NCBI RefSeq assembly: GCF_003259315.1
Contig: NZ_QLLT01000010.1
Location: 206,318 to 270,317, forward strand
Direction of reading: 5' to 3'
Length of the DNA stretch: 64,000 nt
Origin: Kitasatospora sp. SolWspMP-SS2h
GTDB lineage: Bacteria; Actinomycetota; Actinomycetes; Streptomycetales; Streptomycetaceae
The notes under the pieces: model-generated
Told to the model about the DNA's origin: nothing
The model's database searches: none
What the model saw: the letters and a program-made list of their open reading frames with translations, nothing else
In this document: positions 32,200-40,949 of the stretch, piece by piece
Numbering within the stretch: position 1 is the stretch's first letter
How the letters are laid out: every line of letters begins with the position of its first letter
Position numbers and translations under genes: made by a program

Positions 32200-33051
32200 G
32201 TGTCCACCCCCGCCACCGGCCAGGAACTCGGTGCGTTCCTGCGCGCCCACCGCGAGCTGCTGCAACCCGCCGACGTCGGCCTGGCCGCCACCGCCAGGCG
32301 GCGCACCCCGGGGTTGCGCCGCGAGGAGGTCGCCTCGCTGTCCGGCGTCGGGCTCGCCTGGTACACCTGGCTCGAACAGGGCCGGGTCAGTGCCTCCCGG
32401 CAGGTGCTGGAGGCGGTGGGGCGGGCGCTGCGGCTGGACGCGGCGGGTCTGCGGCACGCGATGCGGTTGGCCGGCCATCACGAGCCGGTCCCCGTCGACA
32501 CCGACCGCACCGCCGCCGGGCGGCTCGCCGCCACGGTCCGCCCGGTGCTCGACTCCTGGCCCGCCAGCCCCGCCGTCCTGGTCGACCGGCACTTCGACCT
32601 GCTGGCCTGGAACGCGGCCTGGGCCGCGCTGTGGGGCGCCCCCGAGGCCGTCCCGGCCGACCGCCGCAACCTGATGTGGCTGATGGCCGTCGACCGGCGC
32701 CTGCGTAGCGTCCTGCCCGACTGGGAGCCGCTGGCCATGAACGTCTTCCGGCACTTCCGCGCCCAGGCTAGCCCGGCCCTCGCCGACCCGCGCACCGACC
32801 AGGTCTACCGCCGCCTGGAGGCCGACGCCCCCGAGCTGCGCCACTGGTGGGGCTGCCACTCGGTCGCCGAACTCACCGCCCGCACCGTCCTGGTGGAGCC
32901 CCCCGGCGTCGGCCCCGTCCGCCTCACCCTCAGCTCCTTCCACCCCGTCGACGACCCGTCCGCGCTGGTCCTGCTGTTCACCCCGGCCACCGCCGCCGAC
33001 ACCGTCCGGATGACCGGCCTGGCCGCCCGCCCGCCGGGTCCGGGGGCCTGA
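32200..33051 (+). CDS. XRE regulator with MmyB-like ligand domain
   Basis: 283 residues from GTG, GAGGAG upstream. The N-terminal helix-turn-helix (LGAFLRAHRELLQPADVGL, then RRRTPGLRREEVASLSGVGL and WYTWLEQGRVSASRQVLEAV) and the C-terminal MmyB-like domain (ASPAVLVDRHFDLLAWNAAW, then NLMWLMAVD, and LRLSSF-type strand VRLTLSSFHPVDDPSAL) are complete. MmyB-like domains are PAS-related and bind fatty-acid-like ligands. These regulators typically control a divergent oxidoreductase; here that is the luciferase-like gene at 31859. The 8-bp array upstream is a candidate binding region. Confidence 0.92.
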   Translation: MSTPATGQELGAFLRAHRELLQPADVGLAATARRRTPGLRREEVASLSGVGLAWYTWLEQGRVSASRQVLEAVGRALRLDAAGLRHAMRLAGHHEPVPVDTDRTAAGRLAATVRPVLDSWPASPAVLVDRHFDLLAWNAAWAALWGAPEAVPADRRNLMWLMAVDRRLRSVLPDWEPLAMNVFRHFRAQASPALADPRTDQVYRRLEADAPELRHWWGCHSVAELTARTVLVEPPGVGPVRLTLSSFHPVDDPSALVLLFTPATAADTVRMTGLAARPPGPGA

Positions 33052-33146
33052 GCACCGGCCGTCCCACCGGCCCCACCGTCCCCATCAGCCCCTTTTGCGC
33101 GGGTCGCGGCGGTGTGTGTGGACACCAGAGGGATAGAAGGGACTCC

Positions 33147-34403
33147 ATGCGCTTTGTTCCGGAGTCGGTGGCCGCGGTGGTGCGCCGTGGTGCCAGGGAT
33201 GCGTTCGTCGTGCAGACGGTGCGGGCCACCGTCGCGGCGACGCTGTCGTACGTGGTGGCGACCTGGCTGAGCAGGGAACCGGTACCGCTGACCGCGCCGC
33301 TGACGGCGCTGCTGGTGGTGCAGGTGACGGTCTACTCGACGCTGACCACCAGCATCCGGCGGGTCAACTCGGTGGTGGTCGGGGTGCTGATCGCGATCGG
33401 GTTCTCGGCCGTGGTGGGGCTGTCCTGGTGGAGCCTGGGGCTGATCATCATGGCCTCGCTGGTGGTCGGACGGTTCGTCCGGGTCGACGAGTTCGTCCAG
33501 GAGGTCGCGATCAGCGCGATGCTGATCCTGGGCGTCTCACAGGTCACCACGCAGGCGTGGGACCGGGTGCTGGAGACGGTGATCGGCGCGACCGTCGGCC
33601 TGGTGTTCAACCTGGTGATAGCGCCACCGGTCTGGGTCGACAAGGCCGGCGAGTCGATCGAGGACCTGGCCCGCCGGGCCCGGCACCTGCTGCTCGGCCT
33701 GGCCGAGGAGTTGGACCGCCCCGTCCCGGTCGAGCGGGCCGCCGAACGGCTGCACGAGGCCCGGCAGCTGGACCAGGCGATCGCCGAGGTGGACGGGGCG
33801 CTGCGGCAGGCCGAGGACAGCCTGCGGCTGAACCCGCGGATCAGCGAGGGCCTGCTGTCCCGGCTGGTGCTGCGCACCGGGCTGGACACGCTGGAGATCT
33901 GCGTGGTCGTCATCCGGGTGATCGCCCGTTCGCTGACCGACCTGGCCAAGCGCCGCGACCCGGGCGAACGGCTCTTCCCGGCGGACGTCGCGGTGGCCCT
34001 GGAGGAGCTGTTCGAACACGTCGGCGGGGCGCTGGTGAGCTTCGCGGTGCTGGTCACCACCCAGGTCAGCCGCAACGCCGAGGAGGCCGAGCAGCGGCTG
34101 GCCGCCGAACTCGCCGCCGCCTGGTCCGTCCGGGAGAACGTCGCCCAACTGCTGCTGCGCCGCGTCCGGGAGAGCCCCGAGGCGTGGCAGCTGCACGGCT
34201 CCCTGCTCGCCGAGGTCGACCGCATCCTGGACGAACTCGACCTCGAGCACCGCGGCCGCCGCCTGATGGAGGAACTCGACCGCGCCTCCGTCGCCAACCG
34301 CGACCGCTTCTCCCGCTTCGCGGGCCTGCGCCGCCTCGCCCGCGGCGAGCGCTTCCGCCCCCGCCGCCCCCGCCGCCGGCGCCGCCAGGAGGAGACCGCC
34401 TGA
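33147..34403 (+). CDS. FUSC-family inner-membrane protein (aromatic acid exporter-like)
   Basis: 418 residues, ATG with GAAGG six bases upstream. About six hydrophobic segments lie between residues 25 and 165 (VRATVAATLSYVVATWLS, LTALLVVQVTVYSTL, VVVGVLIAIGFSAVVGLSWW, VLETVIGATVGLVFNLVIA). A long amphipathic coiled-coil-rich cytoplasmic region follows (ARRARHLLLGLAEELDR, AERLHEARQLDQAIAEVDGA) with a very basic C-terminus (RRPRRRRRQEETA). This is the FUSC/ArAE half-size layout. Members export aromatic acids or other weak acids, but assignment is by fold only. It is co-oriented with the XRE gene 95 bases upstream and convergent with htpG. Confidence 0.85.
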   Translation: MRFVPESVAAVVRRGARDAFVVQTVRATVAATLSYVVATWLSREPVPLTAPLTALLVVQVTVYSTLTTSIRRVNSVVVGVLIAIGFSAVVGLSWWSLGLIIMASLVVGRFVRVDEFVQEVAISAMLILGVSQVTTQAWDRVLETVIGATVGLVFNLVIAPPVWVDKAGESIEDLARRARHLLLGLAEELDRPVPVERAAERLHEARQLDQAIAEVDGALRQAEDSLRLNPRISEGLLSRLVLRTGLDTLEICVVVIRVIARSLTDLAKRRDPGERLFPADVAVALEELFEHVGGALVSFAVLVTTQVSRNAEEAEQRLAAELAAAWSVRENVAQLLLRRVRESPEAWQLHGSLLAEVDRILDELDLEHRGRRLMEELDRASVANRDRFSRFAGLRRLARGERFRPRRPRRRRRQEETA

Positions 34404-34466
34404 ACGGCGTCGGCACCGGCGGAGACGGCACCGGCGAGGACATCGCGGTGCGGCGCGCCGCGGCGG

Positions 34467-36308
34467 TCAGACCGTCCGGGTGAGGCGGTCGGCGAGGAGC
34501 TTGGCGAACCGGGCGGGGTCGGCGAGGTCGCCGCCCTCGGCCAGCAGGGCGGTGCCGTAGAGGAGTTCGGCGGTCTCGGGGAGGGCCGGGTCCTCGGGGC
34601 GCTCCTCGTGGGCGGTGCGCAGGGCGGTGACCAGGGGGTGGTCGGGGTTGAGTTCGAGGATGCGGCGGGCGGGCGGGACGTCCTGGCCCATGGCCCGGTA
34701 CATCTTCTCCAGGGTGGGGGTGAGCCCGTCGGCGTCGCTGACCAGGCAGGCGGGCGAGTTGGTGAGGCGGGTGGTGAGGCGGACGTCCTTGACGTCGGCG
34801 AGCGTCTCGCCGAGCCAGCCGAGCAGCGGCGCGTACGAGCCGGTGCGCTCCTCGGGGACGTCCTCGGCGGGGAGGTCGACGGCGCCGCGGGCGACCGAGC
34901 TGAACTCCTTGCCCTCGTAGTCGGGGACGCCCTCGATCCAGATCTCGTCCACCGGGTCGGTGAGCAGCAGGACCTCGTAGCCCTGGGCCCGGAACGCCTC
35001 CAGGTGCGGGGAGTTCTCGACCTGGGCGCGGCTCTCGCCGGTCATGTAGTAGATCCGGTCCTGGCCGTCCTTCATCCGGGCCAGGTAGTCGGCGAGCGTG
35101 GTGGGCTCCTCGCCTGCGGTGCTCGGGAAGGAGGCGACGTCGAGGATGGCCTTGCGGTCCTCGGCCGGGTCGAGCAGGCCCTCCTTGACGGCGGGGCCGA
35201 ACTCGCGCCAGAACGTGCGGTACTTGTCGGCGTCGGCCGTCATCATCTCCTTGACGGTGGCCATCACCTTCTTGGCCAGCCGGCGGCGGATCAGCTGGAT
35301 GTGCCGGTCCTGCTGGAGGATCTCGCGGGAGATGTTGAGCGAGAGGTCGGCGGCGTCCACCACGCCCTTGACGAAGCGCAGGTGGTCGGGGAGCAGCTCG
35401 CGGCTGTCCTCCATGATGAACACCCGCTTCACGTACAGCTGGACGCCGTGGCGGCCGTCGCGCTGGAACAGGTCGTGCGGGCGGCGGGCCGGGATGAACA
35501 GCAGGGCCTCGTACTCGAAGGTGCCCTCGGCCCGCATCCGGATCGTCTCCAGCGGGTCGGTCCAGTCGTGGGCGACGTGCCGGTAGAACTCCCGGTACTC
35601 CTCGTCCGCGACCTCGGCGCGCGGCCGGGCCCAGAGCGCCTTCATCGAGTTGAGGGTCTGCTCGGTGCCGTCCGGTCCGGTGGTGCGGATCGGGAAGGCG
35701 ATGAAGTCGGAGTAGCGCTTGACGATCCGCCGGACGGTCGACGGTTCGGTGTAGTCGTGCAGGCCGTCCTCGCCGTCCTCGGGGCGCAGGTGGACGGTGA
35801 CCGAGGTGCCCTCGGGGGCGTCCTCGACGGTCTCGACGGTGTAGGTGCCCTCGCCGGCCGACTCCCAGCGGGTGCCGGTGGGCTCGCCGGCCTTGCGGGT
35901 CAGCAGGGTGACCCGGTCGGCGACCATGAAGGTGGAGTAGAAGCCGACGCCGAACTGGCCGATCAGCTCGGCCGGTTCCTTGCTCTCGCGCAGGCGGCGC
36001 AGGGTCTCGGCGGTGCCGGAGCGGGCGATGGTGCCGATCAGTGCGACGACCTCGTCGCGGGTCATGCCGATGCCGTTGTCGCGGACGGTCAGGGTGCGGG
36101 CGTCCGGGTCGGTGTCGACGGCGATGTGCAGGTCGTCGGCGCGCAGCCGCTCCTCGGTGAGGCCGGCCAGGCGCCGCTTGTCCAGGGCGTCCGACGCGTT
36201 GGAGATCAGCTCGCGCAGGAAGACGTCCTTGTTCGAGTAGATCGAGTGGACCATCAGCTGCAGCAGTTGCCGCGCCTCGGCCTGGAACTCCAGCGTCTCG
36301 GTGCTCAT
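34467..36308 (-). CDS. htpG: Molecular chaperone HtpG (Hsp90)
   Basis: 613 residues, ATG with AAAGGA upstream. All GHKL ATPase motifs are intact: LRELISNASDALDK near the N-terminus, DNGIGMTRDEV, IARSGTAE and IGQFGVGFYSTFMVADRV (lid). The middle domain has YVKRVFIMEDSRELLPDHLR and VDAADLSLNISREILQQDRH with the catalytic Arg region. The C-terminal dimerisation domain is present. It is a bacterial Hsp90 acting with DnaK in protein remodelling. It is convergent with the FUSC gene and monocistronic, with about 100 bases of likely promoter before a hairpin that ends the RNase H gene. No HspR-type HAIR element was noticed. Confidence 0.97.
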   Translation of the reverse strand: MSTETLEFQAEARQLLQLMVHSIYSNKDVFLRELISNASDALDKRRLAGLTEERLRADDLHIAVDTDPDARTLTVRDNGIGMTRDEVVALIGTIARSGTAETLRRLRESKEPAELIGQFGVGFYSTFMVADRVTLLTRKAGEPTGTRWESAGEGTYTVETVEDAPEGTSVTVHLRPEDGEDGLHDYTEPSTVRRIVKRYSDFIAFPIRTTGPDGTEQTLNSMKALWARPRAEVADEEYREFYRHVAHDWTDPLETIRMRAEGTFEYEALLFIPARRPHDLFQRDGRHGVQLYVKRVFIMEDSRELLPDHLRFVKGVVDAADLSLNISREILQQDRHIQLIRRRLAKKVMATVKEMMTADADKYRTFWREFGPAVKEGLLDPAEDRKAILDVASFPSTAGEEPTTLADYLARMKDGQDRIYYMTGESRAQVENSPHLEAFRAQGYEVLLLTDPVDEIWIEGVPDYEGKEFSSVARGAVDLPAEDVPEERTGSYAPLLGWLGETLADVKDVRLTTRLTNSPACLVSDADGLTPTLEKMYRAMGQDVPPARRILELNPDHPLVTALRTAHEERPEDPALPETAELLYGTALLAEGGDLADPARFAKLLADRLTRTV

Positions 36309-36406
36309 GGGGTCCTTTTCGCTCGGGTGACAGTGCGGGTACGGGAGCACGCGCTCCGTGGCAATCTGACACACCGGCGGCGACGCGGACAAACGCCGTT
36401 GACAGA

Positions 36407-36465
36407 CCGGGCCGGACCGGGCGCGGCCGGGCAGGGCAGGAGGCACCCGGCCCGGTCCGGCCCGG
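36407..36465 (-). terminator. 15-bp hairpin behind the RNase H gene
   Basis: Perfect arms CCGGGCCGGACCGGG (36407-36421) and CCCGGTCCGGCCCGG (36451-36465) around a 29-base loop, starting 20 bases past the RNase H stop on the minus strand. It insulates htpG from the upstream gene. Confidence 0.65.
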
Positions 36466-36484
36466 CCCGGGTCGGGGCCTCCGG

Positions 36485-37231
36485 TCAGACGTGGGCGGCG
36501 GCGCACTCCGGGTGGCCCCAGCTGCCGCCGACCTTGGTGATCTTCTCGCCCTTGCCGTAGGGGCGCCCGCACGGGCACCGGCCGGGGAACTTCGCGGCCA
36601 GCGTCCGGCCGCCGCCGCCACCGCCGGAAGTGCGCCGGGCCGCACCGCCGTTCGAGGCCGCGGACGTCGAGCCGGATGAAGCGGACGAAGCCGACGAAGC
36701 CGACGGGGCGGCGCGGCGGGCGCGCGGGGCGGGGGCGGTCACCGGGTCGGGCACCGGCAGGTCGGCGGCGGTGCCGGCGGCGGCCTGCTGGGTGCGGGCG
36801 GCGTCGCTGGCGGCCTTGTCGGCGACGGCGTTCAGCGGGTCGCCGTCCACCTGGTGGGCGGGCACGTAGACGAAGGCGACGTCCCGGCCGGTGAGCAGCG
36901 CGTCGATCCGCTGGATCAGCTCCTGGTTGGCGACGGGCTTGCCCGCGGCGGTCTTCCAGCCGTTGCGCTTCCAGCCGTGCAGCCACTTGGTGACCGCGTC
37001 CCGGGTGTAGGTGCTGTCCAGCCGGACCTCCAGCGGCAGCGCCGGGTCGGTGGCCTCCAGCAGGCGTTGCAGGGCGGTCAACTCCCCGACGTTGTTGGTG
37101 TTGCGGCCCAGCGGACCGGCCTCCCAGCGCTGCGGGGCGCCGTTCCCGTCGGCGACCACGAAGGCCCACCCGGCGGGCCCGGGGTTGCCCTTGGCCGCTC
37201 CGTCGCAGGCGGCGATGACTCGTTCAACCAT
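36485..37231 (-). CDS. rnhA: Ribonuclease HI with cysteine-containing C-terminal tail
   Basis: 248 residues from ATG 37231. The RNase H core is in residues 1-150 with the four acidic catalytic positions visible: Asp in VIAACDGAAKGNPGPAGWAF, Glu in NTNNVGELTAL, Asp in VRLDSTYTRDA and Asp in LNAVADKAASDA; AHQVDGDPLN supplies the loop histidine. It degrades RNA in RNA:DNA hybrids. A Ser/Ala-rich linker of about 60 residues leads to a compact C-terminal element FPGRCPCGRPYGKGEKITKV ending in WGHPEC. Its Cys/His spacing (CPC, HxxC) suggests a metal-binding module. Tails of this sort occur in streptomycete RNases H but the function is unknown to me. Confidence 0.9.
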   Translation of the reverse strand: MVERVIAACDGAAKGNPGPAGWAFVVADGNGAPQRWEAGPLGRNTNNVGELTALQRLLEATDPALPLEVRLDSTYTRDAVTKWLHGWKRNGWKTAAGKPVANQELIQRIDALLTGRDVAFVYVPAHQVDGDPLNAVADKAASDAARTQQAAAGTAADLPVPDPVTAPAPRARRAAPSASSASSASSGSTSAASNGGAARRTSGGGGGGRTLAAKFPGRCPCGRPYGKGEKITKVGGSWGHPECAAAHV

Positions 37232-37309
37232 CCCCCGATCATGCCAGCCCCCGCCCACGGGCCCGTCCACGTCCCCGCCCGCGGCCACGGCCCCGGCCCC
37301 GGCCGTCCG

Positions 37310-38017
37310 CTACTCCAGGCCGGTGCGGCCGGGCGCCCAGAAGGGCTTGGTGAGGACATCGCGCCGGTCCCAGCCCCGCTCGCGCACCAGGTGGTCGCGG
37401 ACGAGCTGGATGGTCCCGGCCTCGCCCGCCAGGTAGGCGGTGCCGGGCGCGGCCGGCAGGTCGAGCGCCGCGACCGCCGCGACGAGTTCGGCCGAGCGGG
37501 CCGCGGACCGCCCGTTGCGCCGGACCCACCGGACGCCCGGGATGGGCAGCTGGTCGTCCTCGGTGTCGACCTCGACCACGGCGTGCGTCTCGGCCTCCGG
37601 CCCCAGCGCGGCCAGCATCGGGCCGAACGCGGCGGAGGCGGTCTCCTCCCCGGCGAACAGGTGGTACGAGGAGGGGCGGGTGACGAACTTGCCCTCCGGC
37701 TTGCCGAGGTGCACCCGGTCGCCGGGCCGCGCGGTGCGGCCCCACGCGGCGCCGGGGCCCCCGCCGTGGTCGAGCACCCGCAGTTCGAGCCGCTCGCCGC
37801 GGTGGGCCCAGACCGAGTAGGTGCGCAGGGTGCCGACCAGCCGGTCGACCAGCGGGTTGGCCGCGCCGACCTGGACGCGCACCTGCTGCCCGGGCAGGGC
37901 GGTCAGGTCCGCGAGCCGCGGCCCTTCGAGGGTGAGGGCGCGCCAGCGCCTGCCCAGCGGCTCGTTGGCGGCGACGGTGGCGGGGAGCAGGAAGGCGTCG
38001 AGCAGGCGGCGTGGCAT
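37310..38017 (-). CDS. Siderophore-interacting protein (ferric-siderophore reductase-like)
   Basis: 235 residues, ATG with GGAGAAGGA upstream. An FAD-binding barrel is recognised by LPGQQVRVQVGA and RTYSVWAHRGERLELRVLDH (RxYS motif). The NAD(P)-like SIP domain has HLFAGEETASAAFGPMLAAL, HAVVEVDTEDDQLPIPGVRW and TAYLAGEAGTIQLVRDHLV. Proteins of this family reduce ferric siderophores in the cytosol to release iron. It is shorter than the second copy at 45.5 kb, and no siderophore biosynthesis or uptake gene is present between them. It is downstream of the DHA2 exporter in the same direction, across a 160-bp 8-bp-repeat array. Confidence 0.88.
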   Translation of the reverse strand: MPRRLLDAFLLPATVAANEPLGRRWRALTLEGPRLADLTALPGQQVRVQVGAANPLVDRLVGTLRTYSVWAHRGERLELRVLDHGGGPGAAWGRTARPGDRVHLGKPEGKFVTRPSSYHLFAGEETASAAFGPMLAALGPEAETHAVVEVDTEDDQLPIPGVRWVRRNGRSAARSAELVAAVAALDLPAAPGTAYLAGEAGTIQLVRDHLVRERGWDRRDVLTKPFWAPGRTGLE

Positions 38018-38031
38018 GGAGGTCCTTCTCC

Positions 38032-38191
38032 GGGCGGACGTACGGGCGGGCAAGCGCTCAAGGATGCAGGAACGCAAGAGTGCAGGCGTGCAAGAGCACA
38101 GACGTGCAGACGTGCAGACGTGCAAGGGTGCAGGCACGCAAGAGTGCAGGCGTACAGGCGTACAGGCGGGCCATCGTACGGGCGTCAGGGC
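38032..38191. repeat. Twenty-unit degenerate tandem array with an exact 8-bp period
   Basis: Twenty successive 8-mers run from 38032 to the stop of the exporter gene, for example ATGCAGGA, ACGCAAGA, GTGCAGGC, GTGCAAGA, GCACAGAC, GTGCAGAC, GTGCAGAC, GTGCAAGG, GTACAGGC, GTACAGGC; consensus GTGCARRC. The phase is never broken by an indel. The array starts 15 bases upstream of the siderophore-interacting protein's ATG and its last unit contains the exporter's stop codon. No palindrome longer than 4 bp is fixed in the unit. Confidence 0.8.
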
Positions 38192-39795
38192 GCGGCGGTG
38201 TCCGCGCCCGCAGGCTTGCGGGCGGCCCGCCGGGCGGCGAGGACGACGACGGCTCCGGCGGCCAGGGTGACCGCGCCCGCGACGTGCAGGGCGCTGCCCG
38301 CTCCGGCGACGAACGCGTCGACCACGGCGGTCCGTTCGGCCGGTGCCGCGGCCAGGGCGGCGGGGACGGAGTGCTGTCCGTGCGCGGCGGCGGGCAGGGC
38401 CGCGGTGAACGCGGCGGTGAGGACGGTGCCGACGACGGCGACGCCGAGGGCGCTGCCCAGTTCGCGGGTGGCGGACTGGAGCCCGCCCGCGACGCCCGCC
38501 CGGTGCGGGGGCAGCGCCGAGGTCAGTTCGACGGTCAGGACCGGCATCGCGAGGGCGAAGCCGACGCCGACCACCACCAGCCATAGCGCGTAGACGGGGT
38601 AGGGGGCGTGCGCGGCCGAGGCCAGCCCGAACAGGCCGCCGCCGATGCACGGGAAGGCGATCAGCAGGGTGGCCGCGAAGCCGATCCGCTTCGCCAGCGC
38701 GGGCACGAACCGGGCCACCACCACGATCGGCAGCGCGACCGGCAGCACCCCGAACCCGGTCTGCACCAGGGAGAAGCCGCGGCCGTACTGGAGCAGCGAG
38801 GCGTTCAGGTAGAACAGGCCGAAGCTGCCGAAGAACATCACGAACATGCCCAGGCTCGCCGCGCTCAGCATCGGGATCCGGAACAGCCGCGGGTCGAGCA
38901 GCGGGTGCGCGGTGCGCAGCCCGGCCAGCACCCAGGCCGCCCAGAGCAGGGCGCTGACCGCGAAGGCGCCGACCACCAGCGGGCTCCCCCAGCCGGAGCC
39001 GGGGCCCTCGATGATGCCGACCAGCAGGGCGACGGTGGCGAGCACGAGCAGGACGGTGCCGGCCGGGTCGAGCGAGCGGGGGCTGCGCCCGCTGCGGCGG
39101 ACGGCGAGCGCGACGCCAAGGGCGCAGGCCAGGGCGAGCGGGACGACGGCCCAGAACAGCAGCCGCCAGGAGCCGGACGACAGCAGCGCGCCGCCGCCGA
39201 GGTTGCCGACCAGTCCGCCCAGTCCGGTGACCGCGCCCCACAGCGCCAGGGCGTGGCCGCGCCGCTGCGGGCGGGTGGCGTGCACCAGCACGCCGACGCT
39301 GTTGGGCAGGACGAGCGCGGCCCCGACCCCGCTGACCACCCGGCCCGCGAGCATGACGCCGATGTTCGGCGCCAACGCGGTGAGCGCGGCCCCGGCGGCG
39401 AAGGTGAGCAGCCCGGCGAGCAGGGTGCCCTTGCGGCCGAACCGGTCGCCCGCCGCGCCGCCGGGGATGACCAGGCAGGCGAAGACCAGGACGTAGGCGT
39501 CGACGATCCACAGCAGTTGCGCGGAGCTGGGGTGCAGCGGCCCGGCGGCGAGCATCGGCACGGCCAGGTTGATCGCCGCCACCAGGCCGACCACCAGCAC
39601 GCTGCAGACCGAGACGCAGGCCAGCACGAGCGTCTCGGCGCGCCGCACGCCCGCGGGGGCGGCCGGTTCGGGGGCGGAGGGTGTCACGGGGGCGGTCGGC
39701 GCGGGGACGGGCGCCGTGGTGCCGGGGGCGGCGGCGCGGCCGGGGGGTGTCGCGGTGCCGGGGGCGGCGGCGCGGCCGGGGGGTGTCGCGGTCAT
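38185..39795 (-). CDS. DHA2-type MFS exporter
   Basis: 536 residues, ATG with GAGAAG upstream. A cytoplasmic Pro/Ala-rich leader of about 50 residues starts with a 12-residue perfect duplication (ATPPGRAAAPGT twice). About 14 membrane segments follow, with the DHA2 motifs LWIVDAYVLVFACLVIPGGA, GDRFGRKGTLLAGLL (motif A) and GRVVSGVGAALVLPNSVGVL (motif C, antiporter). It should export drugs or metabolites by proton antiport. It starts 29 bases after the epimerase stop and the two probably share the promoter controlled by the divergent TetR gene. Confidence 0.92.
   Translation of the reverse strand: MTATPPGRAAAPGTATPPGRAAAPGTTAPVPAPTAPVTPSAPEPAAPAGVRRAETLVLACVSVCSVLVVGLVAAINLAVPMLAAGPLHPSSAQLLWIVDAYVLVFACLVIPGGAAGDRFGRKGTLLAGLLTFAAGAALTALAPNIGVMLAGRVVSGVGAALVLPNSVGVLVHATRPQRRGHALALWGAVTGLGGLVGNLGGGALLSSGSWRLLFWAVVPLALACALGVALAVRRSGRSPRSLDPAGTVLLVLATVALLVGIIEGPGSGWGSPLVVGAFAVSALLWAAWVLAGLRTAHPLLDPRLFRIPMLSAASLGMFVMFFGSFGLFYLNASLLQYGRGFSLVQTGFGVLPVALPIVVVARFVPALAKRIGFAATLLIAFPCIGGGLFGLASAAHAPYPVYALWLVVVGVGFALAMPVLTVELTSALPPHRAGVAGGLQSATRELGSALGVAVVGTVLTAAFTAALPAAAHGQHSVPAALAAAPAERTAVVDAFVAGAGSALHVAGAVTLAAGAVVVLAARRAARKPAGADTAAP
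39718..39789 (-). repeat. 36-bp perfect tandem duplication in the exporter's 5' coding region
   Basis: Two identical 36-base copies (39718-39753 and 39754-39789) encode the duplicated 12-residue leader segment of the exporter. The reading frame is preserved. Confidence 0.8.
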
Positions 39796-39824
39796 GGGCT
39801 TCTCGTTCACGGGAGCGGGCCTGG

Positions 39825-40721
39825 TCAGTCGGTGGTGTAGGCGCCGGCGAGGATGTCGCCGAGCAGCGTCGGGCCGGTGGGCTGCCAGGAGAGCAGCTCG
39901 CGGGTCAGTTCGCTGGAGCCGGTCAGGGTCTGTCCGAAGAAGTGGCCGACGACGCCGAAGTGCTCCGCGGCGTCCGCGGGGTCGACGGCGACCACGGGCA
40001 GGTCGAGGGCCGTGCCGAGCGCCGCGGCGATCGCCTTGGTGGTGACGGCCTGTTCGGCGACGGCGTGCAGGCGGGTGCCGGCCGGGGCGTGTTCCAGGCC
40101 GAGGCGGATGAGCCGGGCCGCGTCGGTGACGTGGACGGCGGACCACTCGCTGGTGCCGTCCCCGAGGTAGCCGCTGACGCCGTGCTTGCGGGCGGCGGCG
40201 GTGAGCCAGTTGACGAAGCCCCAGTCGCCGCGTCCGTGCACGCTCGGGGCGAAGCGGACCGCGATCGGGCGGATGCCGCGCGCGGCGGCCTCCAGGGTGA
40301 GGTTCTCCGAGCCGCCGCGGTCGGCGCCGGGGCCGACCTCGGGCGAGGGGTCGGTCTCCAGCGCCGGGCGGCCGGTGACGAGGCCGGAGAGGCCGTTGGC
40401 GATCACGAACGGCTTCCCGGAGCCTTCGAGGCCGTCCAGGATCGCCTCCACGGCGGCCCGCTCGGCGCGGTCGGTGCCCGCCGGGTCGGACCAGTCGTGC
40501 TTGTTGGCCAGGTGCACCACCGCGTCGGCGGCGCTCGCGCCGGCCCGGAAGGAGTCGGGGTGGTCGAGGTCGCCCCGGTGGACCTGGGCGCCCTTGGCCG
40601 CCAGCGCGGCCGCGGCCCGGTCGGAGCGGGCGAGCCCGAGGACCTGGTGGCCGGCGGCGAGCAGTTCGTCCACGGTGGCCGAGCCGATCCAGCCGGTGGA
40701 ACCCGTCACGAAGACGCGCAT
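39825..40721 (-). CDS. NAD-dependent epimerase/dehydratase (atypical SDR)
   Basis: 298 residues; ATG with GAGGAG eight bases upstream. The Rossmann loop VFVTGSTGWIGSATVDELL, HRGDLDHPDSF and AVVHLANKHDW identify an extended/atypical SDR. The central VNWLTAAARKHGVSGYLGDG and WSAVHVTDAARLIRLGLE are the usual C-terminal blocks; a YxxxK pair is not obvious (SENLTLEAAARG at that place), so catalysis may be atypical. It is divergent from a TetR regulator and just upstream of the DHA2 exporter. In streptomycetes such SDR-MFS-TetR sets are common detoxification units. Substrate unknown. Confidence 0.88.
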   Translation of the reverse strand: MRVFVTGSTGWIGSATVDELLAAGHQVLGLARSDRAAAALAAKGAQVHRGDLDHPDSFRAGASAADAVVHLANKHDWSDPAGTDRAERAAVEAILDGLEGSGKPFVIANGLSGLVTGRPALETDPSPEVGPGADRGGSENLTLEAAARGIRPIAVRFAPSVHGRGDWGFVNWLTAAARKHGVSGYLGDGTSEWSAVHVTDAARLIRLGLEHAPAGTRLHAVAEQAVTTKAIAAALGTALDLPVVAVDPADAAEHFGVVGHFFGQTLTGSSELTRELLSWQPTGPTLLGDILAGAYTTD

Positions 40722-40785
40722 CGCGCGGTCTCCTCTCTGCCCTGTCGGGCACAGTGCCGGCGTCGCCGACAATTACTGTTCACGA

Positions 40786-40812
40786 TGCACCGAAACTAAC
40801 AGATCCGGTGCA
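40786..40812. promoter_or_regulatory. Palindromic operator candidate between epimerase and TetR genes
   Basis: TGCACCG (40786-40792) and CGGTGCA (40806-40812) form an inverted repeat with a 13-base spacer in an A+T-rich island (40765-40830). That lies 65 bases upstream of the epimerase start and 138 upstream of the TetR start. It is the expected kind of site for the divergent TetR regulator. Confidence 0.55.
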
Positions 40813-40949
40813 CAGTGTCCATTAATAGGCGGACGCCGCGGCGGCCCCGACCCCCAACCGGGCTGCCGGGTAGGGCTTTTGCCATATTTGTGGACATTCT
40901 GTCCCGTCACATACGATGGCCGGACCAGAGGTCCGGGAGAGGAGGCGAC

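Noticed and set aside
38608..39840. Long plus-strand frame over the DHA2 exporter
   Set aside because: Gln/Arg/Gly-rich shadow of the exporter, which has clear membrane helices and a good ribosome site.
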